Below are positions 1 through 8,665 of a stretch of 64,000 nucleotides of DNA, one piece after another. A program made the position numbers and the translations under genes. The notes under the pieces were generated by a model. That model was given only the letters and a program-made list of their open reading frames with translations, was not told where the DNA came from and made no database searches. Position 1 is the stretch's first letter. The number at the start of each line of letters is the position of its first letter. Source of the DNA: Sphingomonas brevis (GTDB lineage: Bacteria; Pseudomonadota; Alphaproteobacteria; Sphingomonadales; Sphingomonadaceae); the NCBI RefSeq assembly GCF_023516505.1, contig NZ_JAMGBB010000001.1, positions 124,001 through 188,000 on the forward strand. The letters are read 5' to 3'.

Positions 1-383
1 TGGTCGCGGTCGAAGAACCGCCAACTGTCGACCCGGTCGTAGCTGAAGCGGAAGTGGTCGACATATCGGTTGCCGCGCGGACCGGGTCGGGACGCCGGTC
101 GGGCGGCTCTCGCAAGACTGGCGGTCGGCGCACCAAGGCGCCCAAGGCGGAAAAGGCGGCGGAAGTCGCCCCCGTAGTGCAAGAAGACGCGCCGGTAGAG
201 GAATTCGACGCCCTTCCGCCGCTGGCCGCCGAGCCTGAACTGGCAGAAGTTGGATTTGAGGAAGATGAATTCGTCTTCCCGGCCGATGACGAGCCAGCTC
301 CGCAGCAAATCCAGCCACTGTTCGAGCCCGAGCCGTTCGTCAGGATGCCGCGCCAGGGGTTCGGCCGAAGAGGGCGGCTTTAA
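1..383 (+). CDS. C-terminal tail of an unidentified protein (5' end outside window)
   Basis: The reading frame starting at base 3 is open from the left edge to a TAA at 381-383, so this is the end of a longer gene. A GTG at 54 is probably internal. The visible ~126 residues are low-complexity: a basic Gly/Arg/Ser/Lys stretch, then an acidic Glu/Asp/Pro/Ala stretch, then a basic Arg-Gly end (GFGRRGRL). Such tails occur on RNA helicases, pseudouridine synthases and other RNA-binding proteins, but no diagnostic domain lies inside the window and I do not assign a function. No terminator is evident before the next gene, 43 bases downstream. Confidence 0.6.
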   Translation, partial: VAVEEPPTVDPVVAEAEVVDISVAARTGSGRRSGGSRKTGGRRTKAPKAEKAAEVAPVVQEDAPVEEFDALPPLAAEPELAEVGFEEDEFVFPADDEPAPQQIQPLFEPEPFVRMPRQGFGRRGRL

Positions 384-426
384 TCCGCTACTTGCCAAGG
401 CGTAATCGCCGCTCCACGCTTCGTGC

Positions 427-1341
427 ATGGCGCAGATGCACGACGTGTCCGATCCTCGCAATGCTTCGATTCTGATCGACGTCAATGGCGAATTGAAGCC
501 GCGCGCCGAGGCAGTCGTCTCGGTATTCGACAGCGGATTCATGCTCGGCGACGGGGTTTGGGAGGGGCTTCGAATCCATAAGGGCCGGGCGGCCTTCCTC
601 GATCGACACCTCGACCGGCTGTTCGAAGGCGCCAAGGCGATCGCGATGGATGTCGGCTTGTCGCGCGAGGAGTTGACCAGGCGGCTGTATGAAACGCTCG
701 ATGCCAACGGCATGAGCGAGGGAGTACATGTGCGGCTGATGGTGACGCGCGGCGTGCGCTCGACGCCTTACCAGGACCCGCGGGTGGTGGTGACGCCGGC
801 GACCGTGGTGATCATCCCCGAATATAAGGAACCCGACCCGTCGATCTATGAGCGAGGCCTCAAGCTGTTCACGGTCCATGTGCGACGCGGTGACCCGGCC
901 GTGCAGGACCAGAAGATCAATTCGCACAGCAAATTGAACTGCATCCTGGCTTCGATTCAAGCGACACAGGCCGGGGCGGACGAAGCGCTGATGCTCGATC
1001 CGCACGGCTTCGTCGCGACCTGCAACTCGACGCATTTCTTCATCGTGAGAAAGGGCGAGCTGTGGACCTCAAGCGGCAAATATTGCCTGGGCGGGATTAC
1101 CCGCGGCCTGGCGATCGAAGTGGCGCGAGAGGCCGGCCTAACCGTAATGGAAAAGGACTTCTCGCTGACCGATGTCTACGGCGCCGACGAGGCGTTCGTC
1201 ACCGGCACCTTCGCGGGCATAGTGCCCGTCCGTGAGGTCGACGGGCGAGCGCTGAACTGTCGCGGGCCGATGGTCGAGCGGCTGCAGCAACTGTACAGTG
1301 AGCGCATGGAGCGCGAAACAAGCGAGGGTAGCCGTCCATGA
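427..1341 (+). CDS. PLP-dependent aminotransferase class IV (BCAT / D-amino-acid transaminase / aminodeoxychorismate lyase fold)
   Basis: The 304-residue protein has the class IV fold. An N-terminal region has the GDGVWEGLR motif (residues ~41-49). The PLP lysine is probably K169 in SHSKLNCILA, and ADEALMLDPHGFVATC matches the substrate/phosphate loop. The usual Glu after GxVxE is replaced (GFVATCNSTHFF), so substrate cannot be read from motif. Candidates are branched-chain amino acids, D-amino acids or another amino donor. The gene overlaps the next one by 4 bases and lies two genes before a sulfotransferase-like gene. The same two domains occur fused in plant BCAT-like proteins (from memory), suggesting a shared pathway. 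Family is secure; specificity is open. Confidence 0.85.
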   Translation: MAQMHDVSDPRNASILIDVNGELKPRAEAVVSVFDSGFMLGDGVWEGLRIHKGRAAFLDRHLDRLFEGAKAIAMDVGLSREELTRRLYETLDANGMSEGVHVRLMVTRGVRSTPYQDPRVVVTPATVVIIPEYKEPDPSIYERGLKLFTVHVRRGDPAVQDQKINSHSKLNCILASIQATQAGADEALMLDPHGFVATCNSTHFFIVRKGELWTSSGKYCLGGITRGLAIEVAREAGLTVMEKDFSLTDVYGADEAFVTGTFAGIVPVREVDGRALNCRGPMVERLQQLYSERMERETSEGSRP

Positions 1342-1766
1342 AATTGGCGTTGCGCATTTTCGGGGCCGTTGGCTTGGCCCTGCTGACAGCGGGAACCGCC
1401 GCCGCACAACAGACGGTCATCCAGGTCGTCGATCTTGCCGAAAAAGGCCTGTCCACCGAGGGTGGCGAAGCGACCTTGTACCGAGTGAAAAACAGCAATC
1501 CAAAGCTTTGCAAGATCGATGTGATCCAATTCGGCGAGGAAGGACGATCGATCCTCGAGTTCGAGTTTCGATCGAAGCTGCTCGCGGCCGAAGCCAGGGA
1601 ATATCGCTACAAGGTCCCCATCGCGGTGGACCCGAAAGCCAAGCCGAAGCTGACGAAGAAAACCACCATGGCCGATCGAGCGGGCAGGGAGTCGCTGCAA
1701 AAGGAATTTGAGACTTACAAGGCCCTGTTCGATCCGGCCGACCTGGCAAAATGCCTGGCGGGCTAG
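1338..1766 (+). CDS. Hypothetical exported protein
   Basis: This 142-residue protein starts at an ATG overlapping the upstream stop by 4 bases (ATGA), indicating translational coupling. Residues 1-23 form a clear Sec signal peptide (basic start, hydrophobic core, cleavage near TAAAQQ). The mature part is mixed charge with two Cys (in KLCKID and ALAKCLAG region) that could form a disulfide. I recognise no family. Its place between an aminotransferase and a sulfotransferase-like gene suggests co-expression, but it may be a lineage-specific passenger. Confidence 0.75.
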   Translation: MKLALRIFGAVGLALLTAGTAAAQQTVIQVVDLAEKGLSTEGGEATLYRVKNSNPKLCKIDVIQFGEEGRSILEFEFRSKLLAAEAREYRYKVPIAVDPKAKPKLTKKTTMADRAGRESLQKEFETYKALFDPADLAKCLAG

Positions 1767-1776
1767 CGCGGTGACG

Positions 1777-2499
1777 ATGAGTATCGCGATGTGGTCGGGG
1801 CCGCGGAACCTCAGCACCGCGATGATGCGCAGCTTCGGCAGCCGGGCCGACACCTTTGTCAGCGACGAGCCATTCTACGGCGCCTACCTAAAGGCCACTG
1901 GCGACCCGCAGCCGATGGCGGATCGGGTGATTGCCTCGATGGATTGCGATTGGGGAAGCGTCGCGCGGACTTTGGCCGGGCCGGCGCCGGGCGGAGCGCC
2001 GATCTGGTACCAGAAACATATGGCGCATCACATGGTCGGGCCGGTGGCAAATGACGATTTGCCGGGGCTGAGTCACGCCTTTCTGATTCGTGATCCGGCG
2101 CGGGTAGTAGCTAGTTACGCCGCAAAGCGGGTCGCGGTCCGCCCCGACCACCTCGGCGTCGAGCGGCAGGTCGAATATTTTGAGCGCGAGGCCGACCGGC
2201 TGGGCCATGCGCCGCCAGTGGTTGATAGCGCCGACATATTGGGCGACCCGCCGGCCATGCTGGAGCGACTGTGCGTCGCGCTTGGCATTCCGTGGGACCG
2301 GGCGATGCTCAGCTGGCAGCCGGGGATCAGGGACACCGACGGCGTGTGGGCGTCGCACTGGTACGATACGGTCGCTGCCAGCACCGGATTTGGATCGCCC
2401 GACGACAGGCCGGTCGAGCTTGACGACGAGGCCAGACGGGTAGCCGATGCCTGCCGTCCCTTCTACGAACGGTTGGCCGAGCATCGCATCATTGCCTGA
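1777..2499 (+). CDS. Sulfotransferase-like P-loop protein
   Basis: About 240 residues. It begins at ATG 1777 or the GTG at 1771, 4 bases after the previous stop; an ATG at 1708 is in frame but deep inside the previous gene. The N-terminus MSIAMWSGPRNLSTAMMRSF carries the phosphate-binding loop of sulfotransferase-like proteins, here WSGPRNLST. FLIRDPARVVASYA further on matches the 3'-phosphate (PAPS) binding segment. A similar N-terminal domain in plants (W-S-x-P-R-S-L-S-T followed by DEPLY) is fused to a class IV aminotransferase, and here DEPFY follows in the same way. Whether it transfers sulfate is unknown. It ends at 2499, directly against the convergent gene. Confidence 0.75.
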   Translation: MSIAMWSGPRNLSTAMMRSFGSRADTFVSDEPFYGAYLKATGDPQPMADRVIASMDCDWGSVARTLAGPAPGGAPIWYQKHMAHHMVGPVANDDLPGLSHAFLIRDPARVVASYAAKRVAVRPDHLGVERQVEYFEREADRLGHAPPVVDSADILGDPPAMLERLCVALGIPWDRAMLSWQPGIRDTDGVWASHWYDTVAASTGFGSPDDRPVELDDEARRVADACRPFYERLAEHRIIA

Positions 2500-3054
2500 T
2501 CATTTGCGCTCGTAGGTTCCGGTCAGTTGGGCGCGGCCGGCGAGATGCCTTTCAGTGGCGGCTTCGAGAGCCTTCACGTCAGGGCTTTCTCCGATTTCGA
2601 GATTTTCGATATCGAGTGCCATCAGCCTGAACCGGTAATGATGCGGTCCATGGCCTTTGGGTGGACAGGCCCCGCCATAACCGGGCTTGCCGAAATCGTT
2701 GCGGGCCTGGCCCATCGGCCCTTCGTCATGGTTGCCGGCGCCTGGCGCCAGCTCCCGCGCGACCGAGGGGATATTATATGCTCCCCAGTGCCGGAAGGTA
2801 CCATTCGGAGCGTCGGGGTCGTCGACCACCAGGGCGAAGCTCCTTGTGCCGGCCGGCGGATCGGACCAGTTGAGCGGCGGCGATCGGCCAGTGCCGTCGC
2901 ATGTAAATTCGACAGGGAGCGCCTGGCCGTCGGCAAAGGCGCTGCTGTGGAGCTTGAGGCCGTTCTCCGCCGCCTCCTCGCGGCTGGCGCCACAGCTAGT
3001 CGCGACAGCGAGCAGGGCTGCCGCGGTGCCGCGCCGCATCCACTGATGTGCCAT
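2500..3054 (-). CDS. YbhB/YbcL family (PEBP / Raf-kinase-inhibitor-like) exported protein
   Basis: 184 residues from ATG 3054; the longer frame upstream is not needed because a signal-like segment starts here. Residues 1-22 are hydrophobic and end in ATSC, a possible lipoprotein cleavage site. The core has the PEBP signatures FTCDGTGRSPPLNWSDPPAGT, DDPDAPNGTFRHWGAYNIP and GPHHYRFRLMALD, which form the anion-binding pocket. Bacterial members are periplasmic or cytoplasmic proteins of poorly known function. It converges with the sulfotransferase-like gene with no gap. Confidence 0.85.
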   Translation of the reverse strand: MAHQWMRRGTAAALLAVATSCGASREEAAENGLKLHSSAFADGQALPVEFTCDGTGRSPPLNWSDPPAGTRSFALVVDDPDAPNGTFRHWGAYNIPSVARELAPGAGNHDEGPMGQARNDFGKPGYGGACPPKGHGPHHYRFRLMALDIENLEIGESPDVKALEAATERHLAGRAQLTGTYERK

Positions 3055-3107
3055 GATCGAAAAACGAGCCGTCACCGCCCGCCGTTCCGCGGCAGGCGAC
3101 CAGCCGG

Positions 3108-3359
3108 TCAACCGATGACCCGGACGCCTTCCCTGGCCCAATCCCTGTCGACGTCGACCTCCTGCTCGGCCCATTGGGCACGGGTCCAGCAATGGATAGC
3201 TTCGACGCGGCTGCCGGTTTCGGGCTCGACACGCATGCAATATAGGGTTTCGGGCGTGCCCGCCGGGGGCTCGGCCGGGACCGGATCGGGATTTGCCGCC
3301 AATGCCGGCGATGCGATGGCGGCCAGGCCAATTGCAACGAGCAATGCTTTACGTGCCAT
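3108..3359 (-). CDS. Small exported protein of unknown function
   Basis: 83 residues from ATG 3359, chosen because AAGGAG lies 7 bases upstream and because MARKALLVAIGLAAIASPALA is a textbook signal peptide cleaved after ALA. The mature ~62 residues start Pro-rich and contain two Cys (LYCMRVE and IHCWTRA), possibly a disulfide, and a Trp/Asp-rich end. I recognise no family. It diverges from rpsL. Confidence 0.75.
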   Translation of the reverse strand: MARKALLVAIGLAAIASPALAANPDPVPAEPPAGTPETLYCMRVEPETGSRVEAIHCWTRAQWAEQEVDVDRDWAREGVRVIG

Positions 3360-3631
3360 GTGGTTTCTCCTTGAATGGCAACGCGGCAAGATTAGCGCTT
3401 GTTGCGGCCCGGCGCGAGGCTGTTTCGACGAAGGGGCGGTTGACCGGAAGGGGGAGCGCCGCTAATGGCCCGCTCGTCCGCGGGTCCTGTGATTCTTCAC
3501 ACCTCCCACGGGCAAGAGCTGAACATTGCTCAACGACGTGATGGCCCGCTGGCCCCAGGCTGACGGGACTTCGCGCTTTTGCGTTGCGCAAAGTAACCGC
3601 CGGAAATCCGGCAACGAAAGGTGAAGGCTTC
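3360..3631 (+). promoter_or_regulatory. Intergenic leader upstream of rpsL
   Basis: This 272-base gap separates the divergent small exported protein from rpsL and must hold the str-operon promoter. I see no convincing -35/-10 pair. It holds the palindrome TGTGA-TTCT-TCACA at 3488-3501, which looks like a CRP/FNR-type half-site pair but has the wrong spacing for CRP. It also holds a hairpin TTTGCG-TTG-CGCAAA at 3578-3592 and GCCGG-AAAT-CCGGC just before the rpsL ribosome binding site. Which of these matter is not decided by sequence alone. Confidence 0.4.
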
Positions 3632-4003
3632 ATGCCGACGATCAACCAGCTGATCCGCAAGGGTCGCGAACCGCAGAAGGCCAAGTCGAAGGTCCCTGCG
3701 ATGGAGCAGAATCCGCAAAAGCGCGGCGTCTGCACCCGTGTCTATACCACCACCCCGAAGAAGCCGAACTCGGCGTTGCGCAAGGTTGCCAAGGTGCGCC
3801 TGACCAACAGCCGCGAGGTCATCAGCTACATCCCGGGTGAGGGCCACAACCTGCAGGAGCACTCGGTGGTGCTGATCCGCGGCGGCCGTGTGCGCGACCT
3901 TCCGGGTGTGCGCTATCACGTGCTTCGCGGCGTCCTCGACACGCAGGGCGTGAAGGACCGCAAGCAGTCCCGTTCGAAGTACGGCGCCAAGCGCCCGAAA
4001 TAA
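3632..4003 (+). CDS. rpsL: 30S ribosomal protein S12
   Basis: 123 residues from ATG 3632 ([12 protein letters not shown], the universal start); an in-frame ATG at 3584 only adds 16 leader residues. S12 sits at the decoding centre. [11 protein letters not shown] carries Lys43, and the second loop reads [13 protein letters not shown] with Arg at position 88, where most bacteria have Lys. Substitution at this position is a classical streptomycin-resistance change. The Asp after it (D89) is the position that is methylthiolated in E. coli. First gene of the str operon. Confidence 0.98.
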   Translation: MPTINQLIRKGREPQKAKSKVPAMEQNPQKRGVCTRVYTTTPKKPNSALRKVAKVRLTNSREVISYIPGEGHNLQEHSVVLIRGGRVRDLPGVRYHVLRGVLDTQGVKDRKQSRSKYGAKRPK

Positions 4004-4061
4004 GCTGGATCGTCGGCTGCGCCGCCCACGTGCTGGCGCGCCGCTCTGAAAGGAATTTTCA

Positions 4062-4532
4062 ATGTCCCGTCGTCGTCGCCCAGAAAAGCGCGTCATTCTC
4101 CCCGATCCCAAGTTCGGGGACCTCGTCCTGTCGAAGTTCATGAATTCGGTCATGCTCGACGGTAAGAAGTCGGTTGCCGAAGGCATCGTCTACTCCGCGC
4201 TCGAAAGCGTTGAGCAGCGCCTCAAGAAGGACCCGATCCAGGTGTTCCACGATGCGCTTAACAATGTGAAGCCGGGCATCGAGGTCCGCAGCCGCCGCGT
4301 CGGCGGTGCGACCTACCAGGTTCCCGTCGAAGTTCGTGCCGAACGCGCCCAGGCGCTGGCGATCCGCTGGCTGATCTCGGCTGCCCGCAGCCGCTCCGAG
4401 AAGACCATGTCGGGCCGCCTGTCGGGCGAGCTGATGGACGCGTCGCAGAACCGCGGCAACGCCGTCAAGAAGCGCGAAGACACGCACCGCATGGCCGAAG
4501 CGAACCGCGCCTTCAGCCACTACCGCTGGTAA
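4062..4532 (+). CDS. rpsG: 30S ribosomal protein S7
   Basis: 156 residues, the usual length. It starts [10 protein letters not shown] and ends in FSHYRW. S7 nucleates assembly of the 30S head by binding the 3' major domain of 16S rRNA and contacts E-site tRNA. AAGGAA upstream gives the ribosome binding site. It lies 58 bases after rpsL and 63 before fusA, in the standard str order. Confidence 0.98.
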   Translation: MSRRRRPEKRVILPDPKFGDLVLSKFMNSVMLDGKKSVAEGIVYSALESVEQRLKKDPIQVFHDALNNVKPGIEVRSRRVGGATYQVPVEVRAERAQALAIRWLISAARSRSEKTMSGRLSGELMDASQNRGNAVKKREDTHRMAEANRAFSHYRW

Positions 4533-4595
4533 AAACCGTACCTATATTCAGGGGGATCGGCCCGGCCGACCCCCTGCAACTCTAAGGAATCTGAA

Positions 4596-6689
4596 ATGGC
4601 CCGCAGCCATCCGCTCGAACGCTATCGCAACATCGGCATCATGGCCCACATCGACGCCGGCAAGACGACGACGACCGAGCGCATCCTTTATTACACCGGC
4701 AAGTCCTACAAGATCGGCGAAGTGCACGAAGGCACCGCCACCATGGACTGGATGGAGCAGGAGCAAGAACGCGGGATCACCATCACGTCGGCCGCGACGA
4801 CCTGTTTCTGGGCCGCCGACGAGGGCAAGGGCGAAGAGCACCGGATCAACATCATCGACACCCCCGGGCACGTCGACTTCACGATCGAAGTCGAGCGCTC
4901 GCTGCGCGTGCTCGACGGTGCGGTCGCCTGCTTCGACGGCGTTGCCGGCGTCGAGCCGCAGTCGGAGACCGTGTGGCGGCAGGCCGACAAATATGGCGTG
5001 CCGCGGATGTGCTTCATCAACAAGCTCGACCGCACTGGCGCCAATTTCGATTATTGCGTTCAATCGATCATCGATCGGCTGGGCGCCCGTCCCGCGGTCC
5101 TTTATCTGCCGATCGGGATCGAAAGCGGATTCAAGGGCCTGGTCGACCTGGTCCAGAACCGCGCCATCATCTGGCTTGAAGAGAGCCTCGGCGCGAAGTT
5201 CGAGTTCCAGGACATCCCGGACGACCTGAAGGATAAGGCCGCCGAGGCGCGCACCCACCTCATCGAGCTTGCCGTCGAGCAGGACGATGACGCGATGGAA
5301 GCCTATCTGGAAGGCAATGAGCCCGACGTCGCAACGCTCAAGGCGCTGATCCGCAAGGGCACGCTTGCCATGGCGTTCGTGCCGGTGGTGTGCGGTTCGG
5401 CGTTCAAGAACAAGGGCGTCCAGCCGCTGCTCGACGCGGTGGTCGACTATCTGCCGAGCCCGCTCGACGTCCCGGCGATCAAGGGCCTGCTGCCCAATGG
5501 CGATGAGGATTCGCGTCCGTCTGACGACAATGCGCCCTTCTCGGCGCTGGCGTTCAAGATCATGAACGATCCGTTCGTCGGCACACTGACCTTCGCGCGC
5601 ATCTATTCGGGCAAGCTCGAAACCTCGTCGCAGGTCATGAACAGCGTCAAGGACAAGAAGGAAAAGGTTGGCCGCATGCTGCTGATGCATGCCAACGACC
5701 GTGAGGACATCCAGATGGCCTATGCCGGCGACATTGTCGCGCTGGCCGGCCTCAAGGATACCACCACCGGCGACACGCTGTGCGCGACGTCGGCGCCGAT
5801 CGTCCTCGAGCGGATGGAATTTCCCGATCCGGTCATCGAGCTGTCGGTTGAACCCAAGACCAAGGCCGACCAGGAAAAGATGGGCGTGGCGCTCAACCGC
5901 CTTGCCCGCGAGGATCCCTCATTCCGCGTCAGCACCGACCACGAGAGCGGCCAGACGATCATCAAGGGGATGGGTGAACTTCACCTCGAAATCCTGGTCG
6001 ACCGCATGAAGCGCGAGTTCAAGGTCGAAGCCAATGTCGGTGCCCCGCAGGTCGCCTATCGCGAATATCTCGCGAAGCCGGTTGACCTCACCTACACCCA
6101 CAAGAAGCAGTCGGGCGGTTCCGGCCAGTTCGGCGAGATCAAGATCAGCGTCATTCCCGGCGAACGAGGATCCGGCTTCCAGTTCTTCGACGAGATCAAG
6201 GGCGGCAATGTTCCCAAGGAATATATCCCTGCGGTCGAAAAGGGGCTGCGCGAGACGGCCGAGACCGGATCGCTGATCGGCTTCCCGATCATCGATTTCG
6301 AGGTCCACCTGGTCGACGGCAAGTATCACGACGTCGACTCCTCGGCGCTGGCGTTCGAAATCTGTGCCCGCGGCGCGATGCGCGAAGCGGCCCAGAAAGC
6401 GGGCATCAAGCTGCTGGAGCCGATCATGAAGGTCGAGGTCGTCACCCCGGAGGACTATCTCGGCGACGTCATCGGCGACCTGAATTCACGTCGTGGCCAG
6501 ATCCAGGGCACCGACACGCGGGGCAATGCCCAGGCGGTCGAGGCAATGGTCCCGCTGGCGAACATGTTCGGCTATGTGAACCAGCTACGCTCGTTCACCC
6601 AGGGCCGGGCGCAGTACTCAATGCAGTTCTCGCATTATGACGAGGTTCCCCAGAACGTTGCCGACGAAGTGAAGGCGAAGCTGGCGTAA
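4596..6689 (+). CDS. fusA: Translation elongation factor G
   Basis: 697 residues. The GTP-binding domain shows [14 protein letters not shown] (G1, residues 17-30), DTPGHVDF (G3) and NKLD (G4). The later domains include the ribosome-contacting domain IV ([17 protein letters not shown]) and the conserved end of domain V ([14 protein letters not shown]). EF-G drives translocation and, with ribosome recycling factor, ribosome splitting. Full-length and unbroken, in its normal place between rpsG and tuf. Confidence 0.98.
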   Translation: MARSHPLERYRNIGIMAHIDAGKTTTTERILYYTGKSYKIGEVHEGTATMDWMEQEQERGITITSAATTCFWAADEGKGEEHRINIIDTPGHVDFTIEVERSLRVLDGAVACFDGVAGVEPQSETVWRQADKYGVPRMCFINKLDRTGANFDYCVQSIIDRLGARPAVLYLPIGIESGFKGLVDLVQNRAIIWLEESLGAKFEFQDIPDDLKDKAAEARTHLIELAVEQDDDAMEAYLEGNEPDVATLKALIRKGTLAMAFVPVVCGSAFKNKGVQPLLDAVVDYLPSPLDVPAIKGLLPNGDEDSRPSDDNAPFSALAFKIMNDPFVGTLTFARIYSGKLETSSQVMNSVKDKKEKVGRMLLMHANDREDIQMAYAGDIVALAGLKDTTTGDTLCATSAPIVLERMEFPDPVIELSVEPKTKADQEKMGVALNRLAREDPSFRVSTDHESGQTIIKGMGELHLEILVDRMKREFKVEANVGAPQVAYREYLAKPVDLTYTHKKQSGGSGQFGEIKISVIPGERGSGFQFFDEIKGGNVPKEYIPAVEKGLRETAETGSLIGFPIIDFEVHLVDGKYHDVDSSALAFEICARGAMREAAQKAGIKLLEPIMKVEVVTPEDYLGDVIGDLNSRRGQIQGTDTRGNAQAVEAMVPLANMFGYVNQLRSFTQGRAQYSMQFSHYDEVPQNVADEVKAKLA

Positions 6690-6769
6690 CCGAATTTTTG
6701 TGGCTATGGGCGCGCTCGCACCTCGGGCGAGCGCCGCCCGAAATACCTTAAGAAAAGAAGAGGCGTAAA

Positions 6770-7960
6770 ATGGCTAAGGCGAAATTTGAGCGGACGAAGC
6801 CGCACTGCAACATCGGCACCATCGGTCACGTCGACCATGGCAAGACCTCGCTGACCGCAGCGATCACCAAGGTGCTGGCCGAAACCGGCGGCGCCACGTT
6901 CGTCGACTATGCGAACATCGACAAGGCGCCGGAAGAGCGCGAGCGCGGCATCACCATCTCGACCGCGCACGTCGAGTATGAGACCGCAGCGCGCCACTAT
7001 GCGCACGTCGATTGCCCCGGCCACGCCGACTATGTGAAGAACATGATCACCGGTGCCGCCCAGATGGACGGCGCGATCCTGGTCGTGTCGGCCGCCGACG
7101 GCCCGATGCCGCAGACCAAGGAGCACATCCTGCTCGCCAAGCAGGTCGGCGTTCCGACCATGGTCGTCTACCTGAACAAGGTCGACCAGGTCGACGATCC
7201 CGAGCTGCTCGAGCTGGTTGAGCTGGAAATCCGCGAGGAGCTTTCCAAGCGCGACTTCGACGGCGACAATATTCCGATCATCTCGGGTTCGGCCCTGGCC
7301 GCCCTCGAGGACAAGAATCCGGAAATCGGCAAGGAATCGATCCTCAAGCTGATGGCCGCCGTCGACGAGTGGATCCCGCAGCCGGAGCGTCCGCTGGACA
7401 AGCCGTTCCTGATGCCGATCGAAGACGTGTTCTCGATCTCGGGCCGTGGCACCGTTGTGACCGGCCGTGTCGAGACCGGCATCTGCAAGGTTGGCGACGA
7501 AGTCGAAATCGTCGGCATCAAGGATACCCAGAAGACCGTCGTCACCGGCGTCGAAATGTTCCGCAAGCTGCTCGACCAGGGCCAGGCCGGCGACAACATC
7601 GGTGCGCTGATCCGCGGCATCGGCCGTGAAGACGTCGAGCGTGGTCAGGTCCTGTGCAAGCCGGGCTCGATCAAGCCGCACACCGATTTCTCGGCTGAGG
7701 TTTACGTCCTGTCGAAGGACGAGGGCGGCCGTCACACGCCGTTCTTCGCCAACTACCGTCCGCAGTTCTACTTCCGCACGACCGACGTGACGGGCGAAGT
7801 CGTGCTGCCGGAAGGCACCGAGATGGTCATGCCGGGCGACAACGTCACCCTCGGCGTGAAGCTGATCGCTCCGATCGCCATGGACCAGGGTCTGCGCTTC
7901 GCGATTCGCGAAGGCGGCCGGACCGTCGGCGCGGGGGTTGTCGGCAGCATCACTAAGTAA
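6770..7960 (+). CDS. tuf: Translation elongation factor Tu
   Basis: 396 residues. G1 is [11 protein letters not shown] (19-29), followed by [21 protein letters not shown] (G3 and switch II) and NKVD (G4). The C-terminus ends [13 protein letters not shown]-Tu delivers aminoacyl-tRNA to the A site as a GTP complex. AAGAAGAGGCG precedes the ATG. It is the only tuf in the window; whether a second copy exists elsewhere cannot be seen. It is followed by a strong hairpin before rpsJ. Confidence 0.98.
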   Translation: MAKAKFERTKPHCNIGTIGHVDHGKTSLTAAITKVLAETGGATFVDYANIDKAPEERERGITISTAHVEYETAARHYAHVDCPGHADYVKNMITGAAQMDGAILVVSAADGPMPQTKEHILLAKQVGVPTMVVYLNKVDQVDDPELLELVELEIREELSKRDFDGDNIPIISGSALAALEDKNPEIGKESILKLMAAVDEWIPQPERPLDKPFLMPIEDVFSISGRGTVVTGRVETGICKVGDEVEIVGIKDTQKTVVTGVEMFRKLLDQGQAGDNIGALIRGIGREDVERGQVLCKPGSIKPHTDFSAEVYVLSKDEGGRHTPFFANYRPQFYFRTTDVTGEVVLPEGTEMVMPGDNVTLGVKLIAPIAMDQGLRFAIREGGRTVGAGVVGSITK

Positions 7961-7968
7961 TATAGGGC

Positions 7969-8009
7969 GCGGGCCGCGCGATTCTCCCATCGGGGAATTT
8001 GCGGCCCGC
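7969..8009 (+). promoter_or_regulatory. Hairpin between tuf and rpsJ
   Basis: A perfect 9-base inverted repeat, GCGGGCCGC (7969-7977) and GCGGCCCGC (8001-8009), starts 8 bases after the tuf stop. The loop contains a second nested pairing (TTCTCC with GGGGAA, one G-U). A short T stretch (GTTTTCG) follows, but there is no long U tract, so it is not a typical intrinsic terminator. It may act as a partial terminator, 3' stabiliser or processing site between the str and S10 sections. Confidence 0.55.
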
Positions 8010-8127
8010 AACCAGTTTTCGTTAAGCGCGGCGTCGGCCAGCTGGCCAGTGTCGCGCTTGGCTTTTTATGTAAGGGCAATGTCCTCGATAGAGGGCGGCG
8101 CTCAGGCTCTTTCGCATCGGTAGGGAC

Positions 8128-8439
8128 ATGGAAACGCAGAACATCCGGATTCGCCTGAAGGCTTTCGATCATCGAGTGCTCGATCAGGCAACTGGCGACA
8201 TCGCCGACACGGCTCGCCGCACCGGTGCTCTTATTCGCGGTCCCATTCCGCTGCCGACGCGCATCGAGAAGTTCACCGTCAACCGCTCGCCGCACATCGA
8301 CAAGAAGTCGCGCGAGCAGTTCGAGGTCCGCACCTACAAGCGGCTTTTGGACATCGTCCAGCCGACGCCGCAGACGGTTGACGCTTTAATGAAGCTCGAT
8401 CTTGCCGCAGGTGTAGACGTGGAGATCAAGCTGGCCTAA
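8128..8439 (+). CDS. rpsJ: 30S ribosomal protein S10
   Basis: 103 residues, normal length. Motifs include [10 protein letters not shown] at the start and [29 protein letters not shown], the loop that contacts 16S rRNA. S10 is also NusE, the NusB partner in antitermination complexes. It lies 167 bases after tuf, so a new promoter in that gap is possible. A 226-base leader separates it from rplC. Confidence 0.98.
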   Translation: METQNIRIRLKAFDHRVLDQATGDIADTARRTGALIRGPIPLPTRIEKFTVNRSPHIDKKSREQFEVRTYKRLLDIVQPTPQTVDALMKLDLAAGVDVEIKLA

Positions 8440-8450
8440 GGGGCTGGCAC

Positions 8451-8646
8451 GCGGCCAGATTCGGCCGCTCGATCCTGACTTAAGGATCGTAGCCGGGCCC
8501 TCGGGGCCGGCATCGGATCAAGGGATACCGCGGAGCGCCCTCAAAGCACTCCGGTCTGCGTCCCCCGCATCCCGCTTTCAGCGGGAATGGCCCAAGCGGG
8601 GCGATGCATTTTTTCACGGGCCGCAAGCCCCTCATGCGTGAGGGGC
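8451..8646 (+). promoter_or_regulatory. Hairpin-rich leader between rpsJ and rplC
   Basis: The 226-base gap holds four perfect inverted repeats: GCGGCC/GGCCGC (8451-8468), GATCCT/AGGATC (8471-8488), TCCCGCT/AGCGGGA (8570-8586, resembling a dispersed repeat unit) and GCCCCTCA/TGAGGGGC (8627-8646, loop TGCG) ending 19 bases before the rplC ATG. A T6 run lies at 8609-8614. The last hairpin is well placed to affect rplC translation. No small ORF with a ribosome binding site is obvious. Confidence 0.55.
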
Positions 8647-8665
8647 CTCTGTAGGAGCATGGATC

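Noticed and set aside
3488-3501. CRP binding site upstream of rpsL
   Set aside because: The palindrome TGTGA-TTCT-TCACA has a 4-base spacer instead of 6, so it is only a weak candidate.
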